From NCBI GenBank assembly GCA_030272585.1, contig BSYQ01000016.1:124001-188000 (forward strand): a stretch of 64,000 bases of DNA. Reading direction: 5' to 3'. Position 1 is the first letter of the stretch. Each line of letters starts with the position of its first letter. This DNA is from Bryopsis sp. KO-2023 (Eukaryota > Chlorophyta > Ulvophyceae > Bryopsidales > Bryopsidaceae). The position numbers were made by a program, and so were the translations under genes. Below the pieces are notes generated by a model, which made no database searches, was not told the DNA's origin, and was given only the letters and a program-made list of their open reading frames with translations. This document shows positions 1 to 10,424 of the stretch, in pieces.

Positions 1-48
1 GTCTCATTGTTCAGCAAGATGCAATGGATTTCTGATTCGATTTGATGA

Positions 49-2115
49 ATTGACTATGAGGAATGTGGTGCACAGACTGAGAAGTTCTACGATGCTGTGG
101 GCTCCCTATCATTCTGTACAGTGGCCCTCAGTTCCCTTATCAATGGCAACCACTTTCATGCCAGACAGGTGGATACACTGAGTCAGATAACAAGTATATG
201 AACCCTGGTTGACTTGCTGAAATATACGGCAATAAATCCACCGTGTCAAGGTGCACTGTGGTATGTTTTTTTTCCCAAACTTGATGTGGAGAGAACTAAA
301 ATTCGAATGACCTCCTCCCCTTCTCATCATATCATTAAAGCGAGCGAATGGGGCTGTGGTGTTTATCAGCCAGTCAGCATTGTGGGTTGCATCCAGGGTG
401 GTGTGGAAAATTTGATTAGTATTGTCGTTTTAACAGACAAGGTGAAACCAAGAGGGACCCATGGGGTTGGCTTGCCATCCAAATCCCAATTCCAAATTCC
501 GATGCCTTTATTTGAGGTGCCAAACTTTGCTAAGCTTTTTTCGCACTCTTTCGTGTTTTAGATTGGAGTTACTGGCATGATCTTGGTATGGACAGTGAGA
601 CTTGGAACATTCTTGCTGTACCGAGCAATCAAGTTTGGAGGAGATAGTAGGTTCAAGGAAGCTACTGAGAAGCCAGCCCTCTATTTCGTGTACTGGACAA
701 TGCAGGTATTGTCTCATTTCAACCCTCTGAAGCAGTTTCTACATGACAAGGGGGTGTTTTTCTGGATTGATGCTTGAAATTTTATACTAGAGATGAACTC
801 ACTGCTTTTCTGTGTTTCTTTTTTGTCAAGTTTCAGTTTTGTTTTGTTTTGATCATTGGAGCAAAAAGTAATGTTCGAAGAAGAGTGAAAAGTGTTTGTA
901 TTATTCATATTATTGATGCAATTTTTTAATTTTTTTTGGGGGGGGGTGCTTCATAGGCTGCGTGGGTTTGGGTTTGCTGCCTGCCTTTGACCTTTTTGAA
1001 TGCAAAAGCTAGCAACCCTGGTCTTGGACCCTCCGATATTATCGGTGAGTAGCTTTCTTTTTTTTTCAATTCTCTATGAGTACGAGACGTATAGATTGGA
1101 ATTCTATGTCTTTTGTCTTTTTTGAGTTGGTTAAGTGGTTGGTTTGAGCTTGGACAATTACTTGAAATCATTGAATCTCTTTATAAATTTCCTGGCATTT
1201 TTTTTAAAACGTGGTGCTCATTTCATCCTGAACTCATAGTGTACCAAAGACAGCAAAAGACTTGCATGGATTTCTCGATCTAGGAGCTGTTAGCTTTCCT
1301 GAAGAAGTTTCAATTCCATTTATTGAGTGCCTGTGGGTTTTGTGTTGGGGTGGGCATCAGGGATTATTCTTTATGTCACTGGAATGCTCACCGAAGTGAC
1401 AGCAGATTTCCAAAAGCTCTTTTTCAAGATGAACCCTGACAACAGGGGTCAATTTGTCAACGTGGGGTTGTGGAAAAACGCGAGATACCCGAATTACTTT
1501 GGAGAAATGCTCATTTGGTGAGATACTAGAATTTGGTCATCCAGATGGGAGGTAACCGATTTTCTTTTTTCCCCTTTCAAGGTTTGATGGAGGAGAGAAG
1601 TGAGGGATTTGGTGTTTTTTTTGTTTTTGCACTTGCAAGTAGAATGGTTTCGATAAGTTCGTATCTCCAGAAAAACAATGTATTGTGGTGCCAGTGCTGG
1701 CTCCTGCTCTATGGGCTTTTTCATCACTGCTGAAATCAGTGGGGGAGTCCATCTCTTGTCCAAATATAATCTTCCAGCCAGAGGAAAAAACAAATTTTCC
1801 GTAATTTGGAACAGTGGAAAAAATATGTATATCCCAACTTGGAATTAAAAAAAAGATTGTAAGCTGACATTTTGATGGGGGCAAACTCGCAGGTGGGGAA
1901 TTTTTGTGACGAGCATCAAGGGATTGAGTGGTGTTGAGTTTGTCTCTGTGGTGAGCCCTTGCTTCGTGATGCTTTTGCTGCTCACGGTGAGCGGAATTCC
2001 GCTCCAAGAGAAGCAAGCCAAAGAAAGATGGGGCCAGGACCCCGCCTACCAAGAGCATCGCAGAAGGACCAACCTTCTGGTCCCCATCCCCAAATTCTGG
2101 GTTGGAACGAAGTAA
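49..2115 (+). CDS. DUF1295 steroid-5-alpha-reductase-like membrane protein (5' end outside window)
   Basis: The C-terminal part of a DUF1295 family membrane protein, related to 3-oxo-5-alpha-steroid 4-dehydrogenases; the substrate is unknown in algae. Exons read as about 49-168, 562-705, 957-1044, 1361-1517 and 1893-2115, each with GT-AG borders and agreeing phases. The family blocks are in order: TEKFYDAVGSLSF, then VWTVRLGTFLLYR, then TADFQKLFFKMNP followed by GLWKNARYPNYFGEMLIWW, and last the EHRRRTNLLVPIPKFW tail before the stop. The RYPNYFGE block is the family hallmark (R-x-P-N-Y-F-G-E). Hydrophobic stretches in the first and last exons are membrane segments. The N-terminus and probably one or more exons lie left of position 1, and the first visible exon boundary is uncertain because the frame stays open back to 49. 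About 236 residues are visible. The family call is firm; the reaction is inferred only from the family. Confidence 0.85.
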
Positions 2116-2973
2116 AAATATCGGCTGAAAAAAAGCACTTTTTTGGACCAATTACAAAGATTTTTTTTTTCTGTTTGGAAAATATGACCACTGACAAACA
2201 TTGGAAAATCCGAGTTGGGGAACAGAAAGTGGAAGGAAGCTTCCAATTGTTGCGTGGGTTATTTTCATCAGGGGATATAACCCCTGATTTTCTTGGAGTA
2301 GTGTTGCTGGCAATGGAATTCTTATATTGTGGTGCGAGTTTGGGCAGTGGCATTTCCCTTCGAAGAAAAGATATTTGATGATCCAATATTGAAGTGCCTG
2401 AATTATTTCTCTGCATTATTTTTTTTTTGTACAGACTTGTGGATTCTTTTGGGGATTGGGATTGCTGTAAGACTGTTTTTTTGCCCTTCCATGTCTCACT
2501 TCAGCAACTGTGTGTTTTAATGGGGTGAGCTTAACTTCAGGTTGGCCTGATGAATTTGTTGCAGAAATTCCCAACTTTTGGATTTTCCGTAGAGAAAAAA
2601 TAATTCTCCAGGATCGATGCCCAAGTGGCTTAACATAATGGATTGAAATTCCGTGCAAAGTTAGATTGGATTGTATAAAACCAACATCTGCTTTGTTGGA
2701 TTTGTACATTCTGGTGACTCTCTACTCGTCCTGTCACTTGAACAAAAGAATTCCAACATTACATAATATCACATGGCGCCCCATCTGTGGATGTGATGTC
2801 TACCAACCAGGCTCGTTTTCTTGCTATTGTTTTTGGTTTTCTTGAAGATTCGACCTATGTGACATCCTAATCGATAGAAACACCTGCCTTCGTCATCATC
2901 GTTAGAGAGAGGCTCAGAAACATACCCGCCCCAACCTCTTGTGCCCTGTTTTTGACCGCTGGCACCAACGGCG
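2116..2973. other. Intergenic, no gene seen
   Basis: Holds the 3' flank of the DUF1295 gene and the promoter side of the lectin-like gene. Only short frames without splice support are present on either strand. T-rich tracts dominate. Confidence 0.6.
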
Positions 2974-4299
2974 ATGAGTATTACACCCTTGATCTTTGTC
3001 CAAGTTGCGGCGTTGTTTGTGGCGGCGGCTTGCCAGAGCGCGGAATGGATCGGGTCTTTCCCCGCACCCACCGAAGCTGAAAGCACTGGTAAGGTGGAAA
3101 ACCTATAGGTTTTCCACCCATAGGTTTTTGCTAGCTAGCAAATCTGGCTATCGTTTGTGCAGTCCGGAACCACTTCAAAACCCACCACAGCAAGATCCTT
3201 CGCACAAAAGTACATTCAAAATGTGCTTGTACCACCCACAGGGGGAGGACTGGCAAGCAACGAAAACGAGAAGTGGAAATCGCTGCAGGGAGATTTTTCC
3301 TCTAAGCCTATTTCGACCTGCAGGAATGGCCGATTGTTCGTGTTCGGTTTAAACCAGAGCAACCAACCCTACGCCAAAACCTACAAAGAAGATGATGATG
3401 AGAACAGGAAGCAAAGAAAGAAGAAGAGAGGCAAGCCAAAGAAGCGAGCGCCCACCTTCTCGGGCAAATGGGCAACTCTGAAAGGGCGATATATGGCATT
3501 GGCTGCTGCGTCAACTGGAGATCGACTGTTTCTGTTCGGGCGAGGAATTGGGAATATTTATTGGGTAAAGGCGCGGACCCGCCGCGGCTGGTCACAGTGG
3601 AATAAAATTGGCGGACCCTTTTTTTCGGATCCAGCGGTGGCAACAGATGGGAGGAAGGTCGTGGTGGCGGCGCGGGCTAAGAAGAACGGCGTTTGGGTGA
3701 GAATTCATGGTGGAAAGAAGTGGGGTGGGTGGAAGAACATCGGTGGGGAGGCTACGTCGGACCCCGCCGTTACAATCAACGGAAAGGAAATCCACGTTTT
3801 TGTGTTGGGCTGGAAGAACGACCTGCAGCACGCGGGGTTCGTAGATGGAAAGTGGTCTGAATGGAAGTCCTTTGGCGCCCACTTGATGTTTCAGCCCAAG
3901 GCGATCACCACGCCGAACGGCGAGGTCCACGTGTTCGTCGTTGGATCCAAAAACGGGTTGTACTCCAAAGTGAGAAAAGCCAACGGGGAGTGGGTGGCGG
4001 GTTGGTGGGATTTGAAAGGAATACAAGTGTCGCCGCCCGACTTGGCTGTGGACAAGGACGGGACGATCCACCTCGTTGCAAGATCGGGTAAAAACGACCT
4101 GATTTACAGGAAGATGGTTGATGGCAAATGGGATGACTGGGAGAGCATTGCTACGGATGGGTTTCCCAATTCCATGCCCTCCGCAACGATTTGCAAGAAC
4201 GAGTTGTTTGTGTTCGTCAGGGGGGAGGATAATACTTTCTATTTCAAAGAGGTCACAGAGCCTGCCCAATCCTTGTCGAAGATAGCAGACCAGTTTTGA
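2974..4299 (+). CDS. Secreted PLL-type beta-propeller (lectin-like) protein
   Basis: Two exons, 2974-3093 and 3163-4299, phase 0, 418 residues. The first exon encodes a clear signal peptide (MSITPLIFVQVAALFVAAA), which fixes the start. The mature part consists of about seven repeats of roughly 48 residues of the form G-K/R-W-x-x-W-x-x-I/L-G followed by a hydrophobic strand such as IHVFVLGWKNDLQHA or VHVFVVGSKNGLYSK. This matches the PLL-like / fucose-lectin beta-propeller fold known from Photorhabdus PLL and fungal FleA-type lectins. Residues about 95-125 form a lysine/arginine-rich insert that could be a linker or surface loop. By fold it is likely a secreted carbohydrate-binding protein, but the sugar specificity is not visible. 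The intron starts with a perfect 24-bp palindrome (see findings). The fold call is strong; lectin activity is an inference. Confidence 0.8.
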
Positions 4300-5105
4300 T
4301 CTAGACTAACCAGGGCAGCTCAACTGTATCCCAAGCCAGAGCACCTGTCAATCTGGATGTTTGAAAGAGGGGTCCTCAAACTGGCTTTTGCTCCTCCCAA
4401 ACGTCTGGAAAGGCTAAACTAACTTGAACATGTGGGGATCTCCAAATTCAGTTTTTTACCCCCATGCCAAGCTCAACTAGCGACTGGACTATTAATTTTG
4501 AATACAATACAATACTTGATTTGTTTTTTTTTTGTTTGGATTGCCAGACATTTGCTACATTTTGTCTTTTTTTGCTTTGATTATTTTTTTGACGACAAAA
4601 ACGTCTATGAATCTCAAAGCCGCATAGCTAAGATGTGATCTGTTACACAAGAACCCCCCCAAACCCCCAACTTTCACTCCCCAATGATTTCTTTTGCAAA
4701 TTTTTGGAGGCAGCAACCCTCGCACCCAACCACCCCCCCTTCCCATTTCTACCCCTCAAACAAAGCAAACTCATTAAGACTTCGACTTTTGTTTCTTTCC
4801 CCCACTTTCTGAACCGCCTTCTCTTCGCATCCGCTTCACCCCCTGCACAAAAGAATAGGAATCAGAAACTCAAGTTCATTATTATTTAGCCTGTACTCAA
4901 AAGCTGTTTCATGCCAACTACAAGCTTCAACGGAGAGCTCCGAAAATATTTGGAACAATAAATAAATAATAATAAAAATAATACAGAAACCTAGATGTGG
5001 GGCTGGTCTCACTCTCTGCTCATTTTTCAATTGGGGTGGGGTGGACATGTTGCTGATACTTCCCTGAACAATCTTCTCAGCTTTGTTTCTCCCTCCTTTC
5101 GTTTT
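4300..5105. other. Convergent intergenic region
   Basis: Lies between the stop of the lectin-like gene (+) and the end of the Rpf2 gene (-). It contains T- and C-rich tracts and an AT-rich patch near 4955-4985. No exon with splice support is seen, although a last exon of Rpf2 could in principle lie here. Confidence 0.5.
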
Positions 5106-7302
5106 TCATTTAATCATGAAGGGGCAAAGATACCACAATTTCCACCATCTTACCTTTGGTTTAGCCAACACAATCGAATCCACGTCTTGCTTGGGCATGT
5201 ACACCCTGCCCACCTTCCCATCCACCAAATCCATTTTGACATTCTTTTCCTGTTCAAAAAGCCAGGACAAAAAGCTGGTGTTACAATACTTCACCATAGA
5301 GACACACAGCACGAAAAGGTATGCCTAGAATATTGTTCGAAGTTTGATTTGTTTCACTGGGACTTGGCTCACGCCGATTGTTTATGCAAGGCTTTTTGCT
5401 CCCCGATAATATATTGGGGGAATGAGGAAACTTTGAAGGAGCAAAAACCACAAACAAACGCTCTCATTTTATTTTTTTTGGCCTGAGATTGTTGCCTAGG
5501 ATTGCAGGAGGCAAATCCACCTAAATACGATTGGCTGGGTGCTCAAAAGAATTAGAATTTTGATCAGAAAAGCTAAACAGACATGCATCGAAGCAACCGG
5601 AAAAACTACCCCCTTGAGAACATAGGGACATTGCACGTTGCCTTGCACTGTTGCAATTAAATTTCTTTGATTTTACCTTCTTTTTGTTAGGAAGCTCTTT
5701 CAGGGATTCCTTCTCCAACTCAGCTGGCGCTGCCCTGAATCGCCTTACGACGAAATTAATCCTCGGTCCGTTTTCTTTTAAATCCACGTTCGCACCTTTG
5801 GCCCCATCTTGTCGTTTCTTCAAGTCTGACTTATAATGTCGAAACACCACTTTTTGGTCGGACAAAGCCACCACCAAAATGACTCGATCCAATCCGGCTG
5901 CTAGGATGTTGGACACCACTCGACCACGAAAAAAATCCAAGAACATGGATTTCATGGCTTTCAGTTCGGGCACCGTGTCAAATTTTTCTCCGACAAACGC
6001 AAACATAGGCTGGAAAAAAAAAGCAACACCCGCTAATATTAGATCAAAGCATAGGGCAAAAATAACACTGTGGAAAAGAAAAAGGAAATTCCCTCACTCA
6101 TGTCACACATCAGGACGCAGTGGATTTTCCCCCATGAGGCTTCTCAGCCTCGATGCAATCACATTAAATAAAAAAAAAGCTTGAAAAGCTTCACAAAAAA
6201 GAAAAAGGTTTATTTTTTTACCTTCGACCCTGCAATGCTCCCTGGATGTTTGAATTCTCTCATGCCCTTGTAGCCTTCAATTCCGATTTCTAACATGTCC
6301 AGAATTTGAGAGTCGAAAATTCTTCCCAAAACCAAATTGTTGGGCCGCTTTTTGGAATGGCTCCCCACAACGAAAAGACCAGTATCCAGTTTTCTACAAT
6401 AATTCTGCACGGCAACCTCCCCACCGGCTTCAAAGGGTCGAACATCTGGATGAAGCTGAGTGAATCGAGTGCACTCGTTCTGAAAAAATATACATTCGCA
6501 AAAATATCTGTTTCAGTCTCCGATACATATATATTTCAATATAATATATAATACATATATTGTGTTGCCACCAATCACAGAGTGTCTGAAAACACCCAAA
6601 TGAAACTCATGGACAATACGGACTGAACACAGACTTCAGTATGAATACAGCTACAGAATCTGTAATTCTTCATTTCTCCGAAACTTGATACCAGAAATGA
6701 TTTAATAGAATACAGAAATCCAAATAGATTGACACCAACTCAGGGAAGGAAAAAAAAAAACACAAGGAAAACATGAATACTGATTAGTTCAAAGATTGTC
6801 CTGGTTCTCCATTGATTGGGTCAAACTAAAGAACAACTACATTCATTTATTTTTCTCTCACCCATTTCAATTTTCCCAGGTCTGTCATCACATCTTTCAC
6901 TACTTGAGTGGTTCTCGGCCCATAAATCAGCAATGCAGTCTTTACATCTTCAACCTGAAAAACAATTCATACAACCCAAACTGTGGATTTCATACAAGTG
7001 TTTCGATCGCAGCCTCTGAAAACACTGAACAGATTTCAGTGTATGTTTTATCTTAATCTATTTCTTGAATGCATGGATCACTCCAACTGTTGTGTTTTCC
7101 TTACTTTTCCGAATCCTGAAAGCACATACAAAATTTATCTCCCCACCTTTCTGCTCTTACAAGTTGTTTTTCAGCACAGAAAACTAGAAAATCAGACCAG
7201 TCTGGTCCCACACACCTCTTGGGGCTCCCTCGCTTGTAGGGCCAACCGGCCTTTTTTCGTTTTCGCCCTTTTTATCTCCACTTTGTTCCTTTGTTGGACC
7301 AT
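5106..7302 (-). CDS. RPF2: Ribosome production factor 2 homologue (Brix domain)
   Basis: Rpf2 works with Rrs1 in the nucleolus to bring the 5S RNP into the pre-60S ribosomal subunit. Exons on the minus strand: 7302-7216, 6954-6862, 6479-6222, 6009-5677, 5249-5154, all phase 0. The N-terminal basic block KTKKGRLALQAREPQ, the motif TALLIYGPRTTQVVKDVM, then RPFEAGGE, SHSKKRPNNLVLGRIFD and LDFFRGRVVSNILAAGLDRV follow the Brix-domain order of Rpf2 proteins. A conserved tail GRVYMPKQDVDSIVLAKPK is the last recognised part. The 3' end is ambiguous: reading on gives 15 more codons to a stop at 5106 (304 residues, near the usual 305-315), but a good donor (AAG|gtaaga) sits at 5153, so a further small exon is possible. 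The gene diverges from plastid L22 across 202 bp. Confidence 0.9.
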
Positions 7303-7504
7303 CGCGCTCGTGCACTCACCCACCTAGGCGCTCAAGAACCACTCCCGCGATGCTCGCCGCCAGGATTATGTACCCCACAAATCTCACGTGGGCCCATGTG
7401 CAATCACGTGACTGACAGGAAATGCATTTCAAAAGGAGTCGCGTTTCTGTTGCGTTCGATCCAACGCCTTTTTGAGTGAGAAGAGTTCGCGAAGGAAACG
7501 CACC
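7303..7504. promoter_or_regulatory. Divergent promoter region between RPF2 and plastid L22
   Basis: Only 202 bp separate the two start codons, so both promoters and both 5' UTRs must share it. It contains CACGTG (7385-7390) and TCACGTGA (7404-7411), both E-box/G-box-type palindromes of the kind bound by bHLH or bZIP factors. No TATA box is evident. Function is inferred from position. Confidence 0.5.
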
Positions 7505-9664
7505 ATGGCAGGGATTTTGCGCGCACCCGTCGGTGTAAAGGCCGTCGACTTTGCCCCTCCTCGTTCCGTGCGATGCAGCATTCCTTCAGTGAAGTCGTTC
7601 GCCGGCGCTCCTCTCCGAGCCCGACAATTTCCCGTGAGTGTTGGACACCGCCGACGTTTCCTCCCCTGACGCAAAATCCGCTACTGGGCACGGTATTTTT
7701 CAGGGCTGTTCTTTCGCGGTATCAATTTTTTGCACTCGCACACATTTGGTAGGGCTTATTTTCTTGAGAATCCGGCCGGCGTTGTGGTTGGCGGGGGGGG
7801 AAGGGTTGGGGAACTTTGTTTCGTACGTTTTCCCACCTATCCGACCCTGTCGAGATATTGTTTTCTTTTTCCTCTTCGTTGGCGGCTTGCTTCTCTTTGC
7901 GTGAACCCTCCCACACACACAAAAAAAAAAGAAATTTTCTTCCTTTTTTCCCTTTCCACTCACAACAGAATATGGTAATTCTGTGATAATCTTAATGGAT
8001 GTGCCATCCTGTGGGGAAATAAATTTAATTGTGCACGTTCCTTCCTTCTGCCGGTGGAAAATATAAGGTTGCCAGAATTGCATACCCTTCAGTCGTGGCT
8101 GCTGCTGCGGCCGCTCCGGAATTGGAGGCACCTGTGGAAGACAAAAAAGACCTTGAAGCCACGGCGATCCTTAGATTCACCCGTGGATCTCCCCACAAGG
8201 TTAGCACCACCATGCAAAATTCCGTTTGTGCTGAGAAGGACAAGGAAAATCTGCCTCCAAGTGAAAAGAGAACTAAAATTTGTTGAAAGGGGAGGGGGGG
8301 GGGGCTTCTGATGTCAAGATGGAAAGGGATCCAAAACTGGATATATGTGAAAATACAAATGAGATGCTTGAAGAGACGACCATTGGAAAAATGAATTTTC
8401 CCCACCTTATGTCACACTGACTGACTCTTGTGAGTTGTCTCTGAATTCAATTTAACCAAGATCCACTCTTCTCAGTCAGCACAGATTAATGACTTCACAT
8501 CATTGGCTGCATTGGGGTCATTGCAAATGCAAATGGTGTGTAGAGGTGAAAAATGGGAAATTTTGTGTTTGTTCAATAGATGAGGAGAGTATTGGATCAA
8601 ATTCGTGGCTGTACTTATGAGGAAGCCTTGATCATTTTGGAATATATGCCTTACAGAGCTTGCGAGCCCATTTTGAAAACCGTTGTTTCGGTAAGACGCA
8701 AGATTATTTTTTGTATTTTTCCTCTGGAATGCTTAGCTATATTCAGAGTGACTATTCATGTTTTTTTCCAAGTCTCAGAAGACTCTGTACGTGTGTCAGA
8801 TTGACACGAAAAATATATACTTTTATACGGGATTGTAATATTTTTAGGTTTGTGTTGGTACATGTGGGGGTAGCGTTTTCCTTGTACATGTTTTTCATTT
8901 CTTTCTTTTCAGTTTTCCGGGAAAAAGAAACTTTTGCTGCCAAGGACAAGCACGGTTTCTTTTTTTTTAATATCTTTTCGCCACATCTAAATTTTGTGAT
9001 TTTTTTGAATTTTCTTTTCAAGTTGAGATTGTTCATCTTCTGTTTTTTCCAATAGATTTGATTTGATCGGGACACTTGAGAGCATACTTCTGGTCTTTTT
9101 TGTTTTTGATCTACTTAATAGGATGATTTTTTTTTTCCGGATGGTTTCGTGATATTTTGTGGATTATTCATCAGGCTGCTGCTAATGCCAAACACAATTT
9201 GGGATTGAAGAAATCTAAACTCTATGTTTCCGAGTGCTTTGCTGATGGTGGCCCTGTCATGAAGAGAGTTAAATTCAGGGCCAAGGGACGGTAAGAGCGC
9301 CAGACATGGGAAAAAAAATTATCTGCGAACAAATACTTTTGCTCGAAATTGCTTTGAGGTGTATTGAAGCTGTGGATATGCACACAGGTTCATTTTTTTT
9401 TTGATCAACTTTTGTCAATGACACTAGATTCCTCGTGTAGCATACTGGCAAATGCTAGGAACCTGTTTCTGCTTCCAGACACAGATGCCTTGTATAATTG
9501 TTGCTACTCTTTTTTTTGGAAGCTTTTGGGGACTTGAAAGTGTAGTATGGGTGAAGGTGCTAAAGCTTTTGATACTGAGTGAAAAGATACTTGTGTTTGT
9601 CAGGGCTGACCGCATCCGAAAACCCACCAGCCATATCACCATCAAAATGAAGGAGAGGGCTTAA
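7505..9664 (+). CDS. RPL22: Chloroplast ribosomal protein L22, nuclear-encoded
   Basis: Bacterial-type uL22 of the plastid 50S subunit; it lines the peptide exit tunnel. Exons: 7505-7633, 8068-8199, 8580-8690, 9175-9290, 9604-9664, about 182 residues. Exon 1 is a transit peptide rich in Arg/Ser/Ala ([16 protein letters not shown]...). The core starts at [12 protein letters not shown] and has [20 protein letters not shown], then [22 protein letters not shown] and the C-terminal [16 protein letters not shown], the uL22 signature. The exon 1-2 junction is the weak point: the acceptor before 8068 is AAG with a poor pyrimidine tract, and a 6-nt in-frame microexon at 7969-7974 is possible. Nuclear location of this gene is typical of chlorophytes and unlike most streptophytes, where it stays in the plastid genome. 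Confidence 0.92.
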
Positions 9665-10424
9665 GCAACCCAGTGGGATTTCTCAACCCAAAAAACAAGA
9701 AAAGAGCATCTCTTTTATCAGATGCAAGTTGAGCATCTCAAAGCCATAGTAATTGGGCTTTCCCCCAGAAAGAGGAGAAAATGGAAACCTTGCGGTCTCG
9801 CAATTGTGGGGGGAGAAAAAAAACTTTGAAATGTTCTTTTTTGGGGGGATTCTTGATAGGGGTGCATCTCAGGCAGCATTTCGTTTTGCCGATTGTTTTT
9901 CTTTTTGGAGAGAATTTATTTTGTCTTTGTTGGTGGGATTGTAAGCAGCGGAGAGAGAGAGCAAGAGCGAGATTGAGCGAAAATATGCCCCAGCATCTAC
10001 TTGTTACTGTTCTCGGTGTAATTTTTTAAATTTCCATGAACTCAAGCCATCCACTATGGCCCTTGATAAGGGGATGCTGATTTACAACAATGAAAGCAAG
10101 TTCCATAGATTCATTACCTGGGAAGTCCCTAACAGCATAGATGGGGGGGGGAGGGGGGTTCTGTGCGTACTAGAACCCCCTTGGATTTCCAATGAAGACA
10201 CTGTGGACACCACTACCACCATCATCAGGGCGTCGTATCCAATCTTTCCTCAAGTGCTGCCCGATGGCAAAGACACTCGTAAGAGGTCGACCCCACTCCC
10301 ACCTCCACACAAGTGAAACTGCAAGACTACAAAGAGGTCTTCTCGAAACTCGTTGATAGCGTTCATCGCAATCCTCGACAACCCTCCCCCCCCCTTCTTC
10401 GGATTTAGCCAGAGGAATCTGAGC
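9665..10424. other. Intergenic, promoter side of beta-mannosidase
   Basis: Contains purine-rich stretches, a G-run at 10142-10156 and a C-run near 10384-10394. Short open frames here have no splice support and no family resemblance. A signal-peptide exon of the beta-mannosidase gene could lie here but was not found. Confidence 0.5.

Noticed and set aside
1537-2151. 204-codon open frame on the minus strand
   Set aside because: Antisense to the last DUF1295 exon and its intron; no family resemblance, and the plus strand is clearly coding.
3592-4269. 225-codon open frame on the minus strand
   Set aside because: Shadow of the beta-propeller exon on the opposite strand.
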